From Candidatus Brocadia sp. (GTDB lineage Bacteria > Planctomycetota > Brocadiia > Brocadiales > Brocadiaceae), in contig SOEU01000013.1 in NCBI GenBank assembly GCA_021646415.1, positions 1 to 64,000 of the forward strand: 64,000 nucleotides of DNA. The letters run 5' to 3'. The first letter of the stretch is position 1, and each line of letters starts with the position of its first letter. A program made the position numbers and the translations under genes. The notes under the pieces are model-generated. The model was given only the letters and a program-made list of their open reading frames with translations, was not told the DNA's origin and ran no database searches. Below are positions 1-7,967 of this stretch, in pieces.

Positions 1-3
1 ATA

Positions 4-10
4 CCTCCTT
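4..10 (-). promoter_or_regulatory. Strong Shine-Dalgarno of a leftward gene beyond the window edge
   Basis: Read on the minus strand, the first ten bases give AAGGAGGTAT, a near-perfect ribosome binding site pointing off the left edge. The start codon of that leftward gene should lie a few bases outside the window, so nothing can be said about its product. The adjoining stretch up to about 178 is AT-rich with no supported gene. Confidence 0.5.
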
Positions 11-178
11 GGTTCTATTTTGGTTCTATTGAAGATATTTGATTCGTAGGAAATTATACCGTATTTGAGCCTCGTTTCATCAATAAATACTGTATATAGA
101 CAAATTTTTTCATTTGACCCAGTCTGAAAGCGAAACCCAACAACTGCGATTATTCATGTCCCACATTTTCATCAAATT

Positions 179-313
179 TTATTTCAGTACTTGCCCCCAC
201 TCGCTATCATAAGTACCTTGTTTTGCATGACGATGAAAGCTGGAATATGGCAAGTTCCTGGGTGTTTTTACCAATCTGTGCTTAACTGGATTGAAATATT
301 TTGTGTTCACGCT
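179..313 (-). pseudogene. RAYT-type (IS200-like) transposase, C-terminal relic
   Basis: The minus strand reads NPVKHRLVKTPRNLPYSSFH and on through a segment ending DSEWGQVLK before a stop at 179-181. This is the characteristic end of REP-associated tyrosine transposases, where the NPVK/NPVR block follows the catalytic tyrosine. No upstream HUH-containing part is visible in frame, so only about 45 residues survive. It belongs to a different branch from the intact RAYT at 2750-3727, which has NPVRA and a long C-terminal extension. The identification is by motif recognition only. Confidence 0.5.
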
Positions 314-426
314 TGCATCGTCTGCTGAAATAACTCTTGATCAATCACTATCGCATTGAGAAAGCATTGTCGTTTCCAGGTTTTAATTATCAAAATACAG
401 TATGTCGAGTATGTGATAAATATTTA

Positions 427-734
427 TTATTCCTTTGGGGGGCCTTCTTCAATTGGCAACTCAGGGTGTCTTGACCATTCATTCCATGAACCGAAATAAA
501 CTCTCAGATTTTTAAAACCGGGTTCCTTCAAAGCGATGTGGGTGTTTGAAGCCCTGGACCCTTTAAAGCAATAAATGATAATATTGTCGTCAGCAAAAAT
601 ATCCTTTTTTGTGCAAAGCTTTTGTATTTCCTCTTTTTGAATGGTTCGGTATCCCTGATATCTATAAGGACAACAGGTTCTTTCGAAACAAGTTCATTTA
701 CTTCATAAGGCGTGTACAATATTTTCTGGCCCAT
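427..734 (-). pseudogene. Rhodanese-like sulfurtransferase, frameshifted and internally deleted
   Basis: The start is ATG at 734, with VVLIDIRD resembling the first rhodanese strand. The other frame then supplies the second half: IYCFKGSRAS, with Cys in the CxxGxRAS active-site loop, and VYFGSWNEW near the C terminus, ending at the stop at 427-429. The switch occurs around 630-660. The segment between the first strand and the active-site loop is far shorter than in intact single-domain rhodaneses, so there is a deletion as well as a frameshift. A functional protein would transfer sulfane sulfur from thiosulfate; this copy looks dead. Confidence 0.6.
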
Positions 735-1042
735 TATTTAATCCTCTCCATGCGCCAAATTTCATAATTAAAAAAGATAGAATCAAATGTATGTTTTTGG
801 CGTTTGTTTCATATCTTATAATTATCAAAATATTTACAATAATGCAACGATATATTCCAGGTAACCGTTTCGTAACCTTGATGTTCAATATATCGTATCA
901 ATATTATTATTGATAAACAAAACGAATCGCCATTTTTGCAGATTTATATTGCAGATTTATCGAAAAATGGGTTAATAAGAGTACCAAGTTAAGGAGATAA
1001 CGTGTGGATTATAAAACATCTTCTTGAATAACTGACTGAAAA
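735..1042. other. Intergenic, AT-rich with small palindromes
   Basis: No gene is supported here. The stretch holds a perfect 10-base inverted pair (ACGATATATT near 848 and AATATATCGT near 887) and a smaller palindrome around 898-917. It separates the divergent rhodanese relic and the TrmO fusion, so promoters for both are expected, but no -35/-10 pair stands out. Confidence 0.4.
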
Positions 1043-2176
1043 ATGAGACCAGCAATTATCTATAGACCCATAGGCATTATTCATTCTCCCTTTAAAGAAC
1101 CACATGGTGCTCCAATACAGTCCGCCGGTGCTACGGATAGTGAGGGAACTATTGAGATATTTCCTGAATATACTGAAGGGCTCACAGACCTGGAAGGGTT
1201 TTCGCATATTATCCTGCTCTATCATTTTCATTTATCTAAAAAAGGATTTTCCCTGAAGGTGAAGCCTTATCTCGATGAGCAGTTACGCGGAGTATTTGCT
1301 ACGCGTGCTCCGGCACGTCCGAATGCCATTGGTATGTCGATCGTGCGTCTCGTCAGGGTCGAAGGAGAGAAACTATTCATCCGGGATGTAGATATCCTGA
1401 ATGGAACACCTCTCCTCGACATCAAGCCCTATGTACCTGAATTTGATTCACGTAATGCCGGTAAGATTGGTTGGCTTTCCGGTAAGACCGAAAAACTTTC
1501 AGAAACAAGAGGTGATGGCAGGTTTTATAACAGAAATAACGTTTTTGACCTTTTCACAGATAAATATGATGCATGGTACGACTCAGAAGAAGGTCGCCTG
1601 CTTTATGAGAGCGAGATTACATGCATCAGACCGGTGGTTGAAAGCTCTCCGAAACCCATCCTTGAGATCGGTGTTGGCACGGGAAGATTTGCCATGCATT
1701 TCCCCGATGTTATTGGAATTGACCCGTCTCTTAATGCACTCAAAATGGCTGGAAAAAGAGGGGTGAAAATTGTGCATGGTGATGGAGAGCATCTTCCCTT
1801 TAAAGATAAAACATTCGACTGCATCCTTATTATCATGACCCTGTGTTTTGTCGAAAACCCCCTCGATGTATTAAAAGAGGCGGGAAGGGTATTGAACAAA
1901 AATGGAAGCATTCTCCTGGACATTGTCCCGAAGGATTCTCCGTGGGGTATATTTTACGAGGAAAAGAAGAAGGCCGGCCATCCCTTTTACAGCAACGCAA
2001 GGTTTTACACATTGAAGGATGTAGAAAATATGCTGCAAATAGCAGGGCTGAAAATATCCAGGATCAGGAGCACCCTGCTGCAAAGGCCTGATGCACCGCG
2101 CAGAGTTGAGGAACCAGTTGAAGGATATGTCAAGGATGCAGGATTTCTCTGTATAGAAGCAAAGCCAGTCAATTGA
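1043..2176 (+). CDS. TrmO-like tRNA methyltransferase fused to a class I SAM methyltransferase
   Basis: Residues 1 to about 150 are a TrmO/TsaA (YaeB) domain: IGIIHSPF near the N terminus, the conserved RAPARPNAIG at 88-97 and the LNGTPLLDIKPYVPEFD segment near 119-135. TrmO N6-methylates t6A37 in tRNA using SAM in a beta-barrel fold. Residues about 165-377 are a separate Rossmann methyltransferase with the SAM motif ExGxGTG at 208-214, an acidic strand end (GIDPS) and a motif like those of ubiE/type 11 methyltransferases. TrmO is usually single-domain or carries a different small C-terminal domain, so this two-methyltransferase fusion is notable. The second domain's substrate cannot be read from sequence. 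Confidence 0.85.
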   Translation: MRPAIIYRPIGIIHSPFKEPHGAPIQSAGATDSEGTIEIFPEYTEGLTDLEGFSHIILLYHFHLSKKGFSLKVKPYLDEQLRGVFATRAPARPNAIGMSIVRLVRVEGEKLFIRDVDILNGTPLLDIKPYVPEFDSRNAGKIGWLSGKTEKLSETRGDGRFYNRNNVFDLFTDKYDAWYDSEEGRLLYESEITCIRPVVESSPKPILEIGVGTGRFAMHFPDVIGIDPSLNALKMAGKRGVKIVHGDGEHLPFKDKTFDCILIIMTLCFVENPLDVLKEAGRVLNKNGSILLDIVPKDSPWGIFYEEKKKAGHPFYSNARFYTLKDVENMLQIAGLKISRIRSTLLQRPDAPRRVEEPVEGYVKDAGFLCIEAKPVN

Positions 2177-2749
2177 GGCATGAAATTTCAAACCATGAAA
2201 ATGCAAGTTTTAACGTCAACTCTATCAGGGCCAGGTCAGGAATCGTTCCTGACTGGTTGGTGACAGAGTTACCTGATGTGCTCTGTCTCATAGGGCTCCG
2301 TTTATCTTCCGATATCCTTTCCGGAGGGCTTTAAAGATGGTGTGAAGGATCATGGAGCAAAGGTAGTTGAGGTTCGAGTGCCCTCAGGAATTTCAAAAAT
2401 TGGGCGTGCGTCATGTCGACTCCTGCCGTTGCACAAAGGATGGGGCAATGGCAATTGTTTAAAAGAGAATATCAAGAAAATTACATCGATGTAGGTGTAG
2501 GAAAGATAAAAGAGTAGGAGCGAAGGGTCACCCAAACCTCACGTACGGTTTGACGAGAAGATGCTGGAAATAGGGTATGGTTGAGATGGTGTGACACTCT
2601 CAAAGGAAACGGAGAGAAACCGGGAATACAAACCTCAGCCTGTAGCCACTACGCCAGTATTTTACTCTACAATATTGATATTTTCTCTCGCATCAGTATA
2701 ATAGTCTTTGCCTGTTTTTTAACGGTGCATCGTCAAGAGAGAACATATC
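2177..2749. other. Gap containing a probable group II intron scar
   Basis: No protein gene is supported. Around 2536-2560 the sequence CTCACGTACGGTTTGACGAG matches the 3' strand of group II intron domain V and the start of domain VI as found after intron-encoded reverse transcriptase genes. The pairing 5' strand, the ORF and a clean 5' end are not seen, so this would be a decayed remnant. The rest of the gap up to the RAYT gene has no recognised content. Confidence 0.35.
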
Positions 2750-3727
2750 ATGGCAAGACCTTTACGTATAGAGTATCCTGGCGCATTTTATCATGTCATT
2801 AGTCGGGGAAATGCTGAAGAAATTCTCTTTACCGACGGACGTGACAGAGATAAATTCCTGGAATATCTTGTAAAATGTGTAGAACGATTCACTACAAAAA
2901 TCCACACCTATTGTCTCATGTCCAACCACTACCATGTATTGGTTGAAACCCCACAGGCCAATTTAAGCAGAGCAATTCAGTGGCTTAATGTCTGCTATTC
3001 AGTGTATTTCAATAGAAGACATCGCAGAAGAGGACATCTCTTCCAGGGCAGATTTAAGGCCATTCTCATCGATGCAAACGAGTATCTTGTCCTCCTGTCT
3101 CGCTACATTCACCTTAATCCCGTTCGTGCAAAAATGGTAAAACATCCCATGGAGTATCCGTGGAGCAGTTACCCTGCGTTTGCAGGAAAAAGGCGAAAAC
3201 CTGATTGGCTGAATACAGAAACAGTATTGTCCTATTTTGGGAAAGAGAAAAAGGAAGCTGTCGTAAGCCATAGGAGTTATGTTGAGAAAAGTATGATAGA
3301 ACCTATTGAAAATCCAAGCAAGAACTTGGTTGGAGAGGTAATCCTGGGTGGGACAGATTTTGTGAACTGGGTAAAGGGTACATTTCTTTCAACAAGGAAT
3401 ACCGAGAGAGAAATTCCCCAACTCAGGAAATTAAAGCCAAGGATATCCCTTGGAGCCATTCTTCGACGTGTATGTGATGAATTTGGCTGTAGTGAAGAAC
3501 AGATACAGAGGAAAGGCGGTAAGGACAACAAAGTGAGGGCGATTGCGATGTATCTTGCCAGAGACCTGAGTGGAATGTCATGCAAGGAGCTTGGCGAATT
3601 TTTCGGTGGGATAACAGGTGCAGCAATTACCATGAAATATAAGCAAATGAATGCCGAATTGACGCAGCATAAAAAATTGCATAAAAAAACAATGCAGATC
3701 AAGAATGATTTATTATTTAAGATGTGA
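2750..3727 (+). CDS. REP-associated tyrosine transposase (RAYT, Y1/HUH family) with C-terminal extension
   Basis: It opens with MARPLRIEYPGAFYHVISRGN, the standard RAYT start. The HUH metal motif is H60-Y-H62 (SNHYHVLVET), and the likely nucleophile is Tyr119 in SRYIHLNPVRA. Residues after about 200 form an extension with a predicted DnaA-like helix-turn-helix (LGEFFGGITGAAI near 285-297), seen in long RAYTs. These enzymes nick single-stranded DNA at REP-like hairpins and are usually domesticated single-copy genes. No flanking terminal hairpins clearly define a mobile unit. Dispersed palindromes elsewhere in the window may be its substrates, which is inference. Confidence 0.85.
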   Translation: MARPLRIEYPGAFYHVISRGNAEEILFTDGRDRDKFLEYLVKCVERFTTKIHTYCLMSNHYHVLVETPQANLSRAIQWLNVCYSVYFNRRHRRRGHLFQGRFKAILIDANEYLVLLSRYIHLNPVRAKMVKHPMEYPWSSYPAFAGKRRKPDWLNTETVLSYFGKEKKEAVVSHRSYVEKSMIEPIENPSKNLVGEVILGGTDFVNWVKGTFLSTRNTEREIPQLRKLKPRISLGAILRRVCDEFGCSEEQIQRKGGKDNKVRAIAMYLARDLSGMSCKELGEFFGGITGAAITMKYKQMNAELTQHKKLHKKTMQIKNDLLFKM

Positions 3728-3824
3728 CCCCAAGTACATAGTTTATGCGGAAGCTCTATAGCTTTTTAAGAATATGAATGTAGAATTTGTTTTGTATTAA
3801 TTCTCCCCTTTTTTAAGGATACAA

Positions 3825-4874
3825 ATGACTCGCGATAAATTTATCTCTTATTTCTTTATAGCCCTATTGGTTTCAGTAGTCGGCATGGTGATTTATATTT
3901 TTTCGCCCTTTTTCAAGGCTATTTTCTGGTCTGCCATTCTGGCTTTTGCTTTTTATCCCGTCTACGCGCAGTTGAACAGGCTTTTGAAAAACGAGACTGT
4001 GTCCGCGCTTTTGATGACTGCCTTGATTTTCCTTCTCGTGATTCCCCCGGTTATTTATTTAGTTGTCAATTTGTCCGCTCAAGCCATTGACCTTTATCAG
4101 CTCGCGACAGATTATGTCCGCGAAGGACGTTTGGAATCCTTCATTGATCACGTACGTTCCTTTCATGTGGTGCAAAATATCGAAGATCGCCTGATTCAAT
4201 GGGAACCGCTCAAGCAAAATTTGAATGAGTGGATGCTCTCTTCAGCGCGGGCCGTTGGCAACTACACCGCCGCGCAGGCAGGAACAATTACAAAGAATGT
4301 GTTTTTTGTGATTTTGAATGCCCTGATGATGTTCTTTCTGGTTTTTGTTTTTCTAAAGAATGGCAATGCTATTTACAGTTTCATTTATGAAATTGCGCCT
4401 CTGGAAGAAAAACACAAATGCCTCGTTTTTCAAAGAATCAGCGAGACCTTCTCGGCGGTCATCCGCGGCCAGCTCTTGACCAGCCTCGCGCAAGCCACGG
4501 TGGCAGGCATTATTTACTGGGCGATCGGCCTGCCGCTCCCGTTATTTTTTGCGACGCTCACCTTTATTACCTCGATGATTCCCATGGTCGGCACTACCGC
4601 CGTTTGGCTGCCGCTAGTGATTTATCTGGCTGTCACGCATCAATACATGAGAGCAGGTCTTCTAGCCGTCCTCGGATTTTTTGTCATCGGCCTGATTGAT
4701 AACTTCATCAAACCGGCACTGATCGGAAAAAAGACACACCTTCCCTACTTCCTGCTCTTTTTTGGAATTTTAGGAGGGATCACACTTTTCGGGCTGATGG
4801 GAATTTTCTTGGCGCCGGTCCTGCTCTCGCTTTTCTTCGCGCTGATTGCGATCTACCGTGAAAAGAGTTGGTAG
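3825..4874 (+). CDS. AI-2E family transporter (UPF0118/PerM-like permease)
   Basis: A polytopic membrane protein of 349 residues. It has two to three N-terminal hydrophobic segments (about 8-80), a soluble stretch (about 85-150) and a C-terminal block of five or so segments with the family's glycine/proline-rich PMVGT and GLIDNFIKPALIG motifs. The length matches the family, whose members include exporters of autoinducer-2 and Na+/H+ antiporters; substrate is not predictable. The gene looks richer in GC and in GCG/CGC codons than its AT-rich neighbours, suggesting acquisition. It stands alone, with about 100 bases to the preceding gene. Confidence 0.8.
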   Translation: MTRDKFISYFFIALLVSVVGMVIYIFSPFFKAIFWSAILAFAFYPVYAQLNRLLKNETVSALLMTALIFLLVIPPVIYLVVNLSAQAIDLYQLATDYVREGRLESFIDHVRSFHVVQNIEDRLIQWEPLKQNLNEWMLSSARAVGNYTAAQAGTITKNVFFVILNALMMFFLVFVFLKNGNAIYSFIYEIAPLEEKHKCLVFQRISETFSAVIRGQLLTSLAQATVAGIIYWAIGLPLPLFFATLTFITSMIPMVGTTAVWLPLVIYLAVTHQYMRAGLLAVLGFFVIGLIDNFIKPALIGKKTHLPYFLLFFGILGGITLFGLMGIFLAPVLLSLFFALIAIYREKSW

Positions 4875-5093
4875 TTTTAATAAAAAATAATTACCTATTT
4901 TTTGTAAAAAGCAGGCATGTCAGAAGTTTCTTTTTTACAAATGGAAAAGACAAGTGCTTAACAAGGCACTCGTGCAGACAGGCTATTACCTGCAGCACAG
5001 TTCAATTGATTTTCATCTATAAAAAGAAAGTTCATTTGTGAAGCTGTTTTGCTATATAATTATATATAAAAGTAATGATTTATATTCTCGACT

Positions 5094-5576
5094 TTAGTGT
5101 CTATTCAGGGTGATCTCTGAGTACCAAGCCTCAACCTTTCCGTGAGTTCGGTCTGCGTTGGTCTGAAATCCGACATAAAAAATTTTAGGTGGTTCTTCTC
5201 CAAACTCCCTGACATAGTCTTCGGAGTGGTTTACCTTGTAACTCAGCCACTTTCCTGCATCTTTTTCTCCGCTCTGGACTACTCTAAACCTTGCCCTATC
5301 CTCACAGGGACTTTTGTAACGCTCTCCTACTTGTACATTATTTCCATATGCGTAAACTAAGACCTTGTATTTACCAAATAGCAGATGAAAAAATGACTTG
5401 CAGTAAACTATACATACGGCAGCAGGGTAATCATCACCGCCAACCTCTTTTTCTCTGCTTTCCGGCAGGATGTTGGATATCTTCCAGTTCCAGTTCAAAA
5501 AGGGATATTCCTTCGGGTTCAGGCGTACTGACTTAAAGAGGATCGTGCCATTATCGTTGGCATTTACATAAAGCAT
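5094..5576 (-). CDS. DUF3047 family protein, C-terminal part of a frameshifted gene
   Basis: This frame carries most of the DUF3047 domain, including KEYPFLNWNWKI and a YVGFQTNAD-like end with a terminal SEITLNRH. The apparent start is not genuine. Upstream the gene continues in another frame (5564-5845), with the switch at an A6 run (minus strand) near 5572-5577. Adding one A restores a continuous protein of about 250 residues. DUF3047 proteins are secreted or periplasmic and of unknown function. Confidence 0.65.
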   Translation of the reverse strand: MLYVNANDNGTILFKSVRLNPKEYPFLNWNWKISNILPESREKEVGGDDYPAAVCIVYCKSFFHLLFGKYKVLVYAYGNNVQVGERYKSPCEDRARFRVVQSGEKDAGKWLSYKVNHSEDYVREFGEEPPKIFYVGFQTNADRTHGKVEAWYSEITLNRH

Positions 5577-5845
5577 TTTTTACCTTCCATTTCCACTATC
5601 CTGGGCATAATCCTGTTCTTAATCTCTCTGCAAATACCCTTATGGGTTTTCCAACCTATTGGCTCACCCTTAGTCAGCTCTTTTTCGGTGAAAGTTGTTA
5701 CTGGAAAAGAATCTTGCGCTGGCATTTCAGAAGCAGCGGCACAAGAGCAGAAAAAGAATATTGTCATGATAATTACGCTTCTCACGAAAATCTTAGTATA
5801 ATTAATTAAGTCTGAATATAAATCTATTCCTACAAAATAACTCAT
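5564..5845 (-). CDS. DUF3047 family protein, N-terminal part with signal sequence (frameshifted)
   Basis: The N-terminal 93 residues contain a hydrophobic segment (about 21-38) ending in FFCSCAAAS, resembling a signal peptide with a possible lipobox cysteine, then FTEKELTKGEPIGWKTHKG, typical for the start of DUF3047. The frame stops just after EGKKCFM, whereas the adjacent frame continues KMLYVNANDNG into the domain. Either a one-base loss in an A run inactivated the gene, a sequencing error broke it, or slippage on A6 permits some full-length product. Confidence 0.6.
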   Translation of the reverse strand: MSYFVGIDLYSDLINYTKIFVRSVIIMTIFFFCSCAAASEMPAQDSFPVTTFTEKELTKGEPIGWKTHKGICREIKNRIMPRIVEMEGKKCFM

Positions 5846-6363
5846 CTGTGCTCCCTCCTGTTTATTGTTAACAAATATTCCACAACTTTCTGTTAACTTT
5901 TGAAGAAGCCTTTTATATATTTATCACCTGTTAGAAGGTTCTGGTCAAGCAAAAAAATCTCTTTGGAGTAAAAAAATCGAAGATTTTTCCTATCATCAAC
6001 GTTCGAATGAAAGTAAATAGATAGAAAGAGGATCAGCATCTGTAGGATGGGTTAAGCGGAGCAACCCATCATTTCATTTTTTGTTTGTTGATACACTTTG
6101 TTTAGCATACAATATTTTAGTAATAAATCGCAGGGAATATAAATGGATATGGTACCATAAGTGCTAACTTAGAATGAAGAATTAATTTAACGTGTATTGA
6201 ATAACGAATATCGAACAAGAAATTTCGAATTATGAGGTTTTCTTAATAAAAAAGGTTTTGACACTGAACTGTGAACCTTACCATCATCTACCCTTCGGCA
6301 TTCATTATGCCTTGCCCCTTGTTAAATATTATACATTTGTGAATATTACCGGGAAATGGAGCC
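5846..6363. other. Intergenic with one short palindromic repeat
   Basis: About 500 bases between divergent genes. The only structure I see is GATGGGTT-9-AACCCATC at 6046-6070, listed separately. The remainder is AT-rich and without a supportable ORF. Confidence 0.4.
6046..6070. repeat. Palindromic repeat GATGGGTT...AACCCATC
   Basis: Perfect 8-base inverted arms with a 9-base spacer (AAGCGGAGC). The same arms with a longer centre recur at 43272-43319, and an inverted relative lies at 28604-28653, so this is one member of a dispersed family. Confidence 0.6.
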
Positions 6364-7938
6364 ATGTACGATCTGACAAATTTTACCATCCAGGACATGA
6401 CCCAATGCGGAGATGCACTGGAGCACCTTGGGTATAAAGCAAAAGGTGTAGAGGAACTGGCTGATTCGGTGGTTCATTATTTTTACGACCACCTTATTGA
6501 CAGGCGGACAGGTGAAAAGTCCTCTGCACTGGTACGCTTTTTTATGACATATCCATACGAAAGTCTTGACGAAGAATTGCGTCAGATAGCCAGCAAGATG
6601 CAAGGAGGACAATCTTTGGAGAAGACCACAAGTTGCCTGGTACTCCTGGCAACGGTGGGAGTGCAACCAGACTGGAATTCAAGAAAGCTTTCCAAAGGAC
6701 ACCGGGTTATTACCCTGGTAGATAAGCAAACGGTGGATCAACATCCGATGATCGCCCAATTGGTTTATCAGTTAGGCATAGATATCGACAAGGTGCTGCA
6801 TCCTCGTCCTACTCTTGAGACTGAGCTGGAAAGTAAGATTTTTAATGTGTTTCACGTGCCCGATGCCCTGGGAAGTCCCCATATTCCAGCTCAGGATGAA
6901 TTTGTGATCCCTTTTGGAATTAAATCGGCATTGGGGTTTGGAAGTATGTTGCCTACGGGGAATTTATTTACGGTAGTTCTATTTTCGAAAACGAGGGTTC
7001 CGCGGAATACGGCAGAGATGTTCAAATATCTCGCCCTGAATACAAGGATGGCCGTATTGCCCTTTGTATCAAAAAAAATCTACGTAAACGAGAAGAACGT
7101 GCTTGACGAAACCGAGAGACTCAGGTCGATCATTGCCACACAAACAAGTTTGTTGAGTGTATACAAGAAAACCGCTGTTAATCAATCCAGGCGCCTGGAG
7201 GGTATTTCGTTGAAATTTACGTTGTCTCTGGCGAAATTTACCAAAAAAGCCTGGCTCTACATTTCTTTGATAACCGCTTCGTCATTCTTTTTATACATTT
7301 TTTATGCGACACATGTCGAATTTATGTTGCACGTGGCTGCAATACCCCTTGAAATATTACTGGGCGCGTTATTGATAGAAAGGCTTTTAGAAAGAAAAGA
7401 GAAGGCAGAAAAATTTAATCAATTGATGTACATAAAGAGTTACCTGTATCGATCAGAGATGCGTAACCTTTTTATCACCAATTTCAGTTCATTAAAATTC
7501 CCGGTAATTACCATGTCAAAAATCAAAAATGCAAGTTTAGAAGAATTAAGGCAAATGCGTAGCGATGCGGATCACCTGGAATATTTTTCGTTGGATGCAA
7601 TGGAATTGGTGATTGGGGAGTATGTTTCAGCCTATCATGTATTTCATGACTTCATGGACCGGGCGAGCACGTATGGCATGGATACCCTTTTTCAGGACAT
7701 GATTTATACCTTACATTTCATTCAGGATGTTAAATTGTTTAAGCAGGCGAACCCTGATAAGCCTTTCATTTATGAAGCACAGGAACATCCTTTTTTAATG
7801 GAAAAAGTAAGAAAGGTTTTAGGGGACGGTACCCAGAAATTTCTGGATTATATGATTGAGCTAAAAGAAAAAAAACCAGACCTGTTCTACGACCTCTTAA
7901 CCGACTACGAATTATCGTCGCGCAGAATAACCCGATAA
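6364..7938 (+). CDS. Putative membrane-anchored sensor-like protein, function unknown
   Basis: The 524-residue protein has three parts. Residues 1 to about 245 form a soluble domain that I associate with input modules found upstream of PAS and histidine-kinase domains (TGEKSSALVRFFMTYPYESL near 52; FVIPFGIKSALGFGSMLP near 178). About 290-340 contains two hydrophobic segments flanking a short loop. About 345-524 is a mainly helical region without kinase, GGDEF, HAMP or HTH motifs. The output is therefore unknown. It is monocistronic and convergent with the MATE gene, 29 bases away. Confidence 0.55.
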   Translation: MYDLTNFTIQDMTQCGDALEHLGYKAKGVEELADSVVHYFYDHLIDRRTGEKSSALVRFFMTYPYESLDEELRQIASKMQGGQSLEKTTSCLVLLATVGVQPDWNSRKLSKGHRVITLVDKQTVDQHPMIAQLVYQLGIDIDKVLHPRPTLETELESKIFNVFHVPDALGSPHIPAQDEFVIPFGIKSALGFGSMLPTGNLFTVVLFSKTRVPRNTAEMFKYLALNTRMAVLPFVSKKIYVNEKNVLDETERLRSIIATQTSLLSVYKKTAVNQSRRLEGISLKFTLSLAKFTKKAWLYISLITASSFFLYIFYATHVEFMLHVAAIPLEILLGALLIERLLERKEKAEKFNQLMYIKSYLYRSEMRNLFITNFSSLKFPVITMSKIKNASLEELRQMRSDADHLEYFSLDAMELVIGEYVSAYHVFHDFMDRASTYGMDTLFQDMIYTLHFIQDVKLFKQANPDKPFIYEAQEHPFLMEKVRKVLGDGTQKFLDYMIELKEKKPDLFYDLLTDYELSSRRITR

Positions 7939-7967
7939 TGCACGAACGAATGAAAATATTGGTGCTA

